From assembly GCA_037783415.1 (NCBI GenBank), contig JAZGTN010000068.1:1426001-1490000 (forward strand): 64,000 nucleotides of DNA, in the 5' to 3' direction. Source of the DNA: Leptasterias polaris. Taxonomy: Eukaryota > Echinodermata > Asteroidea > Forcipulatida > Asteriidae. Position 1 is the stretch's first letter. Each line of letters opens with the position of its first letter. The notes under the pieces are model-generated. The model did not search any database and was not told the origin of the DNA. It saw nothing but the letters and a program-made list of their open reading frames with translations. Below are positions 30,154 through 42,100 of this stretch, piece after piece. Made by a program: the position numbers and the translations under genes.

Positions 30154-33100
30154 CTGTAATGAAAGTATAAACAGAATGCGATGAAGAATTTTCCATAGAG
30201 AGCACAACTAATGAAAGAAATTCAGAATATTGTTTAGATTTTTAAGTTAAACCCTTAAAGGAGGCCACGCCCCTCTAAACTACCGGGATGCTGTAAATGG
30301 CCAATAGATGGTACCACACCATCAAAGAGATATTGAACATGTTTTCTGTGCATTTCTGATGGTGTTTTAAATTTAAATTACTGCTTTTCGTGCCCAGCTA
30401 TTGTCTAAGATTATTTGCCGTTTTTAATTAATTGTTTAATTAATTTTGTTTTAATTGATTATGTAATACAGCGAAATACAGAAATAACGTAAACTGAATT
30501 GCCTCGTACAAGAAAAAAATATATATATAAAATATCAGTATTTGAATGACTGAAGGGCCTTTTTTATTTTTTTATTTTTATTTTTATGCAAGTTCGCCCC
30601 AAACACGGCTAAAAGCCACTCTTGGTAAGGGGCTATAAGAGGAAAATTATGAAACATGAAAAGAACTCGGGAGAGCTGGAGGTAGGAATTGATATTCCTC
30701 TTGAAACAGTCTAGATTGTAGGATGGAGGGAAACATGCACCAGGCAAGGAGTTCCAAAGAGATGCAGTACGTGGAATAAAGCTGTTGGAATGGCTCTTTT
30801 TACATTTTGTGTTGAAAACCAGACACCTTGTAGCCACAAGCTGTCCTTGATCTATGGTTTTTGACATGTGATGTTATCATGGTAAGTACATGGGTGCGAA
30901 AAATTTGTCGGCCCCTAAAAAAATAAAAACAATAATAATCTGGGACCTAACCCCCCCCCCCCCCCCCCCCCCCTTAGATATGTGGAATGGTTCAGATGAG
31001 GCTATCACTGAATTTCACTCCCCCAGGTCAATGAACTTTGGAGATATGGCTCAGTAATTAATGATTGTGTGATTTCGTCTATTACCCATTTCCCTCACTT
31101 GAGGGCCTAGGGTTTTAAGCAGTTAATTTATTTTTTGTAATCCTGCCATTTACGAAGGGATGTCGCAGTATTCTTCTAACTAATGAATGCACTCCAGAGG
31201 CGAAATGAACGTCTGATTAGTAGGGCATCATTAAAAGTGTTATTGCTAATGGTTGACTCTGTTGGAATAGAACAATGAATTCAAATCCAAAATCTTCTCT
31301 TCCCATCAAAACACTTCTTATCTTCCACCAATCAAAATCCATTTTCTCTTCCACCGATCAAACACCTTTTCCAATAATCGAAACACTTCTTATCTACCAA
31401 TCGAAACGCTTCCTCTCTTCACATGAATAATATCCAGGCATGCGAGGAACATTACAAGACACATGTCTTGAGAATTCGTTCGGTTTCATCATTACCAGAT
31501 AGATATGATTAAACTCCATCTGTCTGTAAATATCTAAACACGAAATGGGATGGCGCATTATTACAGACCAATCCGTACGCGCAGGTGCTACACGCTGCGC
31601 CACCATTTTATGCTCGGGTAATTGCAGCGTAGGATTAACACGCAAAGACAAGGACAAATTGTTGTCCAGTTTACATTTTATGAGGAATGGGTGTCTTGCT
31701 TAGCGATTTACAAGACGAGACAACATGATCTAATGATGTAGAACACCATAAACATTGCAACTAAGTAAGAGAGAGCACATTTATTTTCTGTCTCTCTATT
31801 TTTGTATTTGCTCCGAATACTATTTATATGGGAGGGATAAAATCCTAGAGCTCTCTATAATGAGTAGGCATAATTGTTTTGTGATTAACTTTTCGTTTTA
31901 TAAGGGAAATAATTGTCATTTTTAGGGCTAGCTGTTTCGGTCATTGTGAACTTGTATGTGGAAAGCCTCGCCTCGTGTTGGTATTTTTTTTTATTTTTTT
32001 TTTTTGGTTGTTTACTTAAGTGACTGTGTTGTGCTATATTATGTATTGTGTACTATTGATAGGAGAATTAAAACAATTCAAGTGCGGGAGATCACTTTAT
32101 ATTTTAGACGTCATCGTATGGATTATGTTTGTTGGTGTTTTTATGGTGAATGCTCGTCCTTTTTAATAGAGGATCGACCGCCTTCCGGTGTCTCTACACA
32201 CCAAATAACATAAAATAAACACAGAAAACGGCGCAAACAAAAGAATGGGAGTTTATGTGTGATAGGCACGGAAACTGCGCGGTTCTGTTCAGTTGCAAGT
32301 ATTTGATAAGGAATGTCCAACATCATTTTGTTATGCTGTCCTGGCAGGGAAACTGGGTAAATCGTTGAGGAAGACAATTAATTTGCAAAACAAATATGAA
32401 AGACTTTGTGTACAAAAACCGTGACGGCACAGCGTGCAGCACCTGCGCGTACGGATTTGTATATACGTACCTTGACATAAATCGCAAGCTCAAGCCAAAC
32501 TTCTTTGATGCTTGAAGTATTTTTTTTCACCATGGCAGACGCCCTCTTTGAAGATCGGATACCTCTGATAGTCCAGACAAAGCAAACTACATTGAAGCAA
32601 ATACACAGTATGACTGGTACACAGAACATGATGAAGATTGCCCACTTGCTTGCAATCCAGCAGGAAACCTCGCTGCCATAGCTGAAATTAAGTCCTGTGC
32701 ACTCGCAGAAATGCAAGATGAGATGAGGAATGATCACCAGCAACGGTGAGCACCAGGCAACCAAACACAAGCGACGAAACTTCCGGAGGCTGGTATTGGT
32801 CTTGGCTAAAGATATGCCGGAGAAAGTGCGCATAAAATCCCATGATATGACCGCCATCCACGCAAATGCCGATAACCAGAAATAATGTGTGACGATGGCA
32901 AAAGCACTGCAGAGACTTGGAGTTGAAAAATTTGCAACAACTTGGGAAAGGATTGAAAATAGTTGGGCTACAAAGATTGCCAAGGACAAACTCATGACAG
33001 CCAATCCTTGAACGTTTCTCAGAGTAGAGAAAACAGAATAGGTTATCAGGGTTGCTGTGAGCCCGGCTAAAGAGAGACCGAAACAAACGAGGTTCACTAT

Positions 33101-36100
33101 CTGCTCGGCATTTGAGAAAAGATCCAACTGGGCCTTGGTAAAACAAACTATCGTCTCCCCATTGGGTAATGTGGCGTTTGTTTCTGGGCTCTCGGTATAT
33201 GTAGAGTGCCGGTACATATTGTTAAAATCTGTTAAGGTTTTGCAAGTTAAGGTTTTATTTCGCTTTCCACAAAACTGGACGAGCTTTCTTTTCGTAACAT
33301 TGTCTGTGTGGACATCGTATGCTATAGTAGTGGTAATGTTAACCGGGGATATGAGTGTGCCGTCATCAATGACGTAGACAAATAGCTCTCCACTAATATT
33401 CATTGATATCGAGGCTCCTTTTTCGGTAGTAATGCATTCATTGTTGATGTTGCTAGTGTTAGCAATGATTGGTTGTATTGAACATTCATGCCTCAGTGAT
33501 GCCTTTGAGAGGCCGCAACGAAATCCCCAGTCGGTTTGTGTAACGTCACCGTCAACGCGTAAAACCTTATCCAGTGTCCCAGCAAAGTCTTCTATCTCTG
33601 AAAGCGTCCAGGAAGCCGTGACCCCTGACCTCCAAACTTGATATTCTGAATCCAGCAACGACAGCAGGGAAGACGAAAAGTGCAGAGCTAGGTTCAGATT
33701 TGAATAAGCGACGGCGTACATAAGACACTTCATGGAGTCTGAACCAGAAAGATCATCCTTGCTCTCATTGGTCGAATTCAACATGGTAACTTCTAAAGCG
33801 GATTGCTCTTGCCAACAGTCACTGTTTCTCTCAACGTATTTGTTTATGACGGGGTCAAGGTAAGGTATGTGGACTCCGGGGTACAGGTAAGGTATGTGGA
33901 CTCCGGGGTACAGGTAAGGTATGTGGACTCCGGTGAACAGAACTCTGCTAATAATAGTCATACCTGATGAGTGAGATAGGCCTACAGCTAGGTGTTCGTC
34001 ATACTTGTCTCCTGTATTAACAGCATCGACTGATTGAACCAATTTGCATACATTAACGCTGTCTAAGTCGACGCCATTGCACAGTGCACAATATGGGTTT
34101 TTAAAACGTAAATAATGTGCTTTATAGCCTTGACAGGATTGTTGAAGGACGTGCGTTTCATTAAGACATGTACTTAAGAAGTTGGCACATGGCCGTGTCA
34201 CGCTAGACCCTTGGTTTCCAACGGGAATTAACATGACTTCATAATCAGGCGGAATAGTAATGGTAGCGTTGCTATCCTCGTCTTTTGTGGGCGATATATT
34301 TAGGAACTGTTCGACACCATGACAGTAGGCACACATGATGTTCTTGAAGGTTATCTGCAGCGGTATATACAGTACTGGCGCTGAATAACGTGGAGATTCG
34401 CATTGGTACCTCACCGTGTCATTGGACCAGATATCCGGACAGATACTCACCAGCTCGTAGTTATTGAATGTAGAACCCGCCGATAAGCACTCGTAGTATT
34501 CTGAGCTGTGCAATAAGCTAACCAAGTTCGGAAACGGGTGAAATTCGAATTCGGGTTCTGTTGGGTGTTCGCAAGTCCCGATGTCGAAGCAGCAATCCTT
34601 GAACATGTGGCACATGAAATCACAACCGCATTGGTCGTGAGTTGGTAGTTCGCCACAGCGACCACGGCAAGTCTGGTCCGGTGAGATGTGAACTGTTACA
34701 TTATTCAGTGTTACATCTGCAAAAAATTGACAATTAAATTCCTGCCAAATAAAAACAACTATTTGCATCTAGATATTATAATAACTGTTTCCACTTACTG
34801 GTTTTTTTTTACCAGCGTGTTACGTCAATATTGAGGTGTTAAAAAATGCGCTAAAATTATATTTATCTTGTCAACAAGATTCCAAAGTAAAAATAAACCA
34901 TAAGCTCAAAAGACGTTTTAGGATTTTAAACCGGTCGAAATATGAAGCCTCTCGAAGGCAGTCTGGTCCCTTGTCCCAATACCTGTTTATAGTACCTTGA
35001 ATGTTAGGTCAGGTGTCAGTCTCGGTCTATTGTGACCACGTTTTGAATTTAGCTGAAAAATGTTAAAGCATCATTCATTTGTAGAAGTGCGATAAAAAAA
35101 TCCGTGATAATTAGCATTGCTTCTTACCTATACTGCATTGGATGTGAAGGTTAAATCCACCATGCCTCAGACAGCGATTTTCCACCCCAAGCCATGACAC
35201 GTTCCCACGAGCATCTTCGTGGAAAACATACTCAAGACCCTGGCTTTCCTTATGTACAACAAATTGCCATCCATTAGCGCAATTTTGACCAAGATCATTG
35301 CAGACGTTTTCCGGGATTTCCCTAACTCTCCCGCTGTTTTGATTAAAAAAGCAGGCTGGTGCCCAGCTGGACTCGTTGTGCCTCAATTCAAGAATACCAG
35401 CTAAATGTGAAGAGCCGTTGACAAGACGAATGTCAAACAAATCATTCAAGTCCACGTTGGTAGCAATGACCTCATCATCTGGAAATAAAATACATGTTAA
35501 TCCAAAGGTTTGTTTAAATAGTAGTATAGACAATAATCAGTGTTTTTAAGTCTTTTAATCATGACAGGTTGTCATGTGACCAGAAGAGTGGCGTTAGGCT
35601 CTGCGCCCCTCTTCAGGCACACAAATATGTCATCATAGGAAGATTAAATTCTGCATGGAAATGACAAAAATGTCAAAGTAATTTTGTCAGTAACAAAATG
35701 GCGTAAGCAAACATGGCACCTGAGAAGAAAAAAGTGGCATGACTGTTACATTTTGCAGAATTACCACAAAGAAAAAATTTCCATTTCCGTGCAGAATTTA
35801 GACTTCTTATAATGAGTAATAAATGACAGAAAACTGGTCAAACTTTCACTCTCAGTTTTCTTAAGATCATTTCACACCCTTTCTCCATTATTTGAGTCGT
35901 TAGGTCCTGTTCGGGCACACGATGAGTGTCACATCTACCAAAATCTACCAAGGAATCAAATATAAAAGTTGCTTATCAGTTTTAAGGTAAACTCTATCTT
36001 TCTAGTTAAACAGAAGTTGTTTGACATAATATCTTAACTTTTTTGTTCAGTTATATGGGATATCAATTTGTTTTGGACGATTCACTGCGTAAATTTGGTG

Positions 36101-39100
36101 GCGCACTATTTTTATGAATCACCAGCATTTCTGCGGGTGCTTAGTGCGTATAAGCTCAGAAAAGCAAAAAAGCAAGCGTATGTATATAGCCACTAAAGCG
36201 TTGATCTTTTTGTAACTATATTTACTCTCAATTTCGGCTACAGTGATGATCTGAACAGCCCCATTAAACTAGATGCGTCACGTATTTGACTGTCTCTAAA
36301 TAAATGATGCGTATGCCTACCATAAGCACAAACCAACTCCCAGTCACTGTCACTGTCACTGTCACTTTCCCAGTCACTGTCAAAGCTGTACCCATGTACC
36401 TGGACCTCACATCGTAACACAGTACTTCGGAGATACTCCAGAAACGTATTATCATTAGAGGAACAACGTATAGTATTCACTTTAGGGAGCTCGTCATCTG
36501 GCTCGCTGATCTTACACGGGTTTCCGGTCCCTATGGCCATCGGATATCCGAGATGTTTACAAACCAAATCAGCCCCGGCTCTTAAGATATGTCCGGAGCA
36601 TGGATGTTTTAGTCTTGCCCATCGGGCGACACCAAGGTTCACCTCCACCAATCCCTCGCGAGCAGTACAACCTCCTGACAGTCGAACGGTTTCTGTATAG
36701 CGGGAAACACAAATTCAAAACAATTAATTACCCTGACACAAATCAATGAGGATTCTACCTCCTATTACTTAACAAAAAATATATATGGACCCAATTTACC
36801 TGACGTCATCATCACCGTAATTTTGGAAGTGAAACACTTCGTCAGGAACAGTTTTCTCAGCAGAAACGGGTTACTAACAATAATACGATGGTAAGGTTTG
36901 TGACTGGTTCCAGCTTCTATATTTTGTTTAATTAACGTCTTGATTCTAGCTGGAAAATATTAAAGCATAATTCACTTTTAAAAGTGCAATCGATAACAAA
37001 ATCCGTGATAATTAGCACTGCTTCTTACCTATGCTACATTCGATATACAGATTGTATCCACCATGCCTGAGACAGCGATTTTCCACCCCAAGCCATGACA
37101 CTTTTCCTCGAGTATTTTCGCGGAAAACAAACTCAAGACCCTGGCTTTCATTCGGTTCAACAAATTTCCAGTTATAAACGCATTTTTGACCAAGATCGTT
37201 GCAGGCGTTTTTGATGATTTCCACAACTTTCCGGCTCTTTTGATCATAAAAGCAGGCTGGTGCCCAGTTCGACTCCTTGTGTCTCAATTCCAAAGTACCA
37301 ACTAAATGTGAAGAGCCGTTGACAAGACGAATATCAAACAAATCAGTCAACTCCACGTTGGTAGCAATGACCTCATCATCTGAAAATAAAATGCACGCGA
37401 ACCCAGAGTTGTGTTTAGTAGTATAGAAAATATTCAGTGCTTTTAATCATGACAGCTTGTCATGTGCCCGGAAGAGTGGCGTTAGGCTCGGCGCCCTTCT
37501 TCCATTTACAAGAAGATTAAGATCTTTATGGGGGATGAAAAAAAACACGTCAAAATAACTTTCCCAGTAACAAAAGGCTTAAACAATTATTGGCTCCTGA
37601 CAAAAACAAATGGCATTACTGTTACATGTTGTTGTTGTAGAATTACCGCAAAGATAAGTTTCCCATTTCAGTGAAGAATTTAACTTTCCTATAATGAGTT
37701 ATGAATGGCAAAACAAAGATCAAACTTTTATGTTAACGGATAAAGAACTTGAACAAGTAATGATTAAAAAAACATTATAATTGTTCAAGTCCTTTATCCG
37801 TTAACCTGAGTCGTTAGATCCTGTTTCGGGCACACGACGAGTTCTCACATCTACCAAAATAAATCAAGGAATCAAATATAAAAGTTGCTTATCAGTTTTA
37901 AGGTAAACTCTATCTTTCTAGTTAAACAGAAGTTGTTTGACATAATATCTTAACTTTTTTGTTCAGTTATATGGGATATCAATTTGTTTTGGACGATTCA
38001 CTGCGTAAATTTGGTGGCGCACTATTTTTATGAATCACCAGCATTTCTGCGGGTGCTTAGTGCGTATAAGCTCAGAAAAGCAAAAAAGCAAGCGTATGTA
38101 TATAGCCACTAAAGCGTTGATCTTTTTGTAACTATATTTGCTCTCAATTTCGGCTACAGTGATGATCTGAACAGCCCCATTAAACTAGATGTGTCACGTA
38201 TTTGACTGTCTCTAAATAAATGATGTGTATGCCTACCATAAGCACAAACCAACTCCCAGTCACTGTCACTGAGACTGTCACTTTCCCAGTAACTGTAAAA
38301 GCTGTACCCATGCACCTGGACCTCACATCGTAACACAGTACTTCGGAGATACTCCAGAAACGTATTATCATTAGAGGAACAACGTATAGTATTCACTTTA
38401 GGGAGCTCGTCATCTGGCTCGCTGATCTTACACGGGTTTCCGGTCCCTATGGCCATCGGATATCCGAGATGTTTACAAACCAAATCAGCCCCGGCTCTTA
38501 AGATATGTCCGGAGCATGGATGTTTTAGTCTTGCCCATCGGGCGACACCAAGGTTCACCCCCACCAAGCCTTCGCGAGCAGTACAGCCTCCTGACAGCCG
38601 AACGGTTTCTGTATAGCGGGAAACACAAATTCAAAACAATTAATTACCCTGACACAAATCAATGAGGATTCTACCTCCTATTACTTAACAAAAAATATAT
38701 ATATGGACCCAATTTACCTGACGTCATCATCACCGTAATTTTGGAAGTGAAACACTTCGTCAGGAACAGTTTTCTCAGCAGAAACGGGTTACTAACAATA
38801 ATACGATGGTAAGGTTTGTGACTGGTTCCAGCTTCTATATTTTGTTTAATTAACGTCTTGATTCTAGCTGGAAAATATTAAAGCATAATTCACTTTTAAA
38901 AGTGCAATCGATAACAAAATCCGTGATAATTAGCACTGCTTCTTACCTATGCTACATTCGATATACAGATTATATCCACCATGCCTGAGACAGCGATTTT
39001 CCACCCCAAGCCATGACACTTTTCCTCGAGTATTTTCGCGGAAAACAAACTCAAGACCCTGGCTTTCATTCGGTTCAACAAATTTCCAGTTATAAACGCA

Positions 39101-42100
39101 TTTTTGACCAAGATCGTTGCAGGCGTTTTTGATGATTTCCACAACTTTCCGGCTCTTTTGATCATAAAAGCAGGCTGGTGCCCAGTTCGACTCCTTGTGT
39201 CTCAATTCCAGAGTACCAACTAAATGTGAAGAGCTGTTGACGAGACGAATATCAAACAAATCAGTCAAGTTCGCGTTGGTAGCAATAACCTCATCATCTG
39301 AAAATAAAATACACGCGAACCCAGAGTTGTGTTTAGTAGTATAGAAATGTTCAATTCTTTTAAGTCTTTTAATCATGACAGCTTGTCATGTGCCCGGAAG
39401 AGTGGCGTTAGGCTCGGCGCCCTTCTTCCATGCACACAGTGTCATTACAAGAAGATTAAGATCTTTATGGGGGATGAAAAAAAAACCGTCAAAATAACTT
39501 TCCCAGTAACAAAAGGCTTAAACAATTATTGGCTCCTGACAAAAACAAATGGCATTACTGTTACATGTTGTTGTTGTAGAATTACCGCAAAGATAAGTTT
39601 CCCATTTCAGTGAAGAATTTAACTTTCCTATAATGAGTTATGAATGGCAAAAAAAAGATCAAACTTTTACGTTAACGGATAAAGAACTTGAACAATTAAT
39701 GATTAAAAAAACATTATAATTGTTCAAGTCCTTTATCCGTTAACCTGAGTCGTTAGATCCTGTTTCGGGCACACGACGAGTTCTCACATCTACCAAAATA
39801 AACCAAGGAATCAAAAATAATGTCAGTTGCTGATCATTTTCTCTATAAAGGTAACTGTGGGGAAAAAGGACTTCTATGAACTACCTCAAAATTCCGCGGG
39901 TGCTTAGTACGTAAAAGATGTACTCAGAGATGTCAGTTGCTCTCCTTTTTATATAAAGGTAAACTCCATTTTTCAAGTTAAACGTAAGTTGTTTGACATA
40001 CCTTAACTACTTTCAAACTGTGGGGGACGTCAATTGTTTTTTAGATGATTCACTGTGTTAAAAAGTTGACTTCTGCAAGGCAAGCGCAGGTGGTGCTTTA
40101 TATTATGAACCGTCCGAATTTCTGTGGGTGCTACTGCTTACGGTATGTAAAGGATTTACATAGACTAGCAAGAAATGCAAGCATGTGTATCTAAAGCATG
40201 GATCTGTCTGTAACTAAATCAGCACTCAATGTTGGCTCTCTAAATAAAATGATGTATAGGCCTACCATAAGCACAGGCCAACTCCCAGTCATTGTCACGT
40301 TGACTGTCACTGTTGCTAGAACCGGATCTTTCCAAGTCCCAGGCATTGTCAGAGCCGTACCCATCAACCTGGTCTTTGCAACGTAACACGGTATTTCGGA
40401 GATACTCCAGAAGCGTACTGCCACTAGAGGAACAATCTATAGACTTTACTTCAGGGAGCTCGTCATCTGGCTCGTTGATCTTACACGGGTTGCCAGTCCC
40501 TATGGCCATAGGATATCCCAGATGTTTACAAACTAAATCAGCCTCGGCTCTTGAGATATATCCGGAGCATGGATGTTTTAGTCTTGCCCATCCGGCGGCT
40601 CCAAGGCTCACCTCCACCCATCCCTCCCGAGCAGTACAGCCTCCTGACAGTCGAACAGTGTCTACTTTGCGGGAAAACAAAAAATAAAACAAATACCCAA
40701 GCATTAAATTAATGTACCACAAACGAGGATGCTATATACTGCTATTTCTTTTATAGAAAACTAAATATAATTTGAAAATGTTGCCGTATTTACCCATTTA
40801 TATGACGTTATCACCACCGTAGTTTGGGTAGCAAAAAATACGCTGTAATGTGTATCATAGTTGGTGACTGTTTCCCTATCAAATTTTGCACAAACTTTTT
40901 GAAACACATTTTGTGCTAAGCAGCTTTGGGTCCAGGGCACATTGACAACGCGTGTGTAGTTCGACGCGCACCATATCTGTACATTCCTTTTGACTTCTAA
41001 AATGGCGGACTATGTTCAGACAGTAGCAGCGTGTGACGTCATAGACGGGGTTAGCAGTAAACTATACACTCTCTAAAAACTACAGGGTCAGGCTGACCAG
41101 GAAAGTGTTAAACAAAAATTACTCGGAATCTGGGAAATTTGTTACCATTTTCTGGGTAATTTTTACATAGATTACGGATCAAACTAACCCCCAAAAGGGT
41201 CAGGCCACACAGGACCAGGATCCGGGTCATTTCTGACTCGGAAGGTTTGAAAGTGCACACTTTGGCTCTTAACATCCTGTGTAGAAAAATACATTTTCAA
41301 TTCCTCGAGACTTGTTACGGCAGAACGGTTTGTTGTCAATTGTACATGGGTCTCACCTGTAATGCACAACAAAGCCAAGTCGGAGCTATGATCACAGCTC
41401 ATCTGTTGAAATGTCCATTCACTCATCCAACACCGCTCTGTAACAATCTTAAACATCGGACATTCTACCCCCTTAGACCAAATCGGCCCATTCACCTTCC
41501 CGTATCGCTCTCCTGCCGGGCTGACGGAGTAAGTTCCCACGTACCCCAGTCGGTGGCATATGTCTAGGTCCTCTGGGAGATCGCAAATATGGAAGCCGGT
41601 TGCCTGGCACACGGTGCCCCACTCCTTTCCCGGTGGGCGTATCTCTAGCCTTCCCTCGTTCAGACTCGGTCCGCCCTCTAACCTCACATCCCAGTCAAGG
41701 TCGTAACCTAGATTGGCAAAGGTGAAAATTGGATATTATTCTCTCGCAGGACGAAATCAAACGGGAAAACTTAAGGCAAGCTGTAAATAATGCTGGTTTA
41801 ATTTGCATATATGCTCGTCAATCAATAGTACCAGTGTTATTATTATTCTTATATTTTTATGTTTGCCGAAAACCTCACTTGATTGTTTCTTGACTATGCA
41901 AAGTTTCATATCCTGAGCCTGATCCTGCTATCAAAAAAGAAATACATATACTATATGAGCTGACAGTTGTAAGAGGGTTGATGAGTGAGTTTAATCATTA
42001 TGATTTATAGCCAAACCAGGGGGTTCGTCGCATGGTACTCTCGACCTCCTGTAAGTAAAATTGTCATTGTTTTTTCACCCAAAACATTTCACGTTGCTTT

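Larger units (their letters stand above)
35940..39790 (-). repeat. 1.92-kb tandem duplication of an SRCR A-B exon pair
   Basis: About 35940-37857 and 37858-39775 repeat with an offset of 1916-1918 bases. Each copy contains one A exon, one B exon and their introns. Stretches of several hundred intronic bases are the same except for a 2-base indel and one to three substitutions. The domain order A-B-A-B follows from it. Unequal crossing-over is the simplest cause. Confidence 0.85.

Noticed and set aside
39300..39376. Upstream extension of the B1 frame past its acceptor (and similar extensions of other SRCR frames)
   Set aside because: The extension is intron: the cag acceptor at the same place in all B exons, and loss of similarity upstream in the longer frames, mark the exon edge.
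41034..41041. Single TGACGTCA in the intron between S0 and A1 as a regulatory site
   Set aside because: An isolated octamer is weak evidence; only the cluster in intron 1 was reported.
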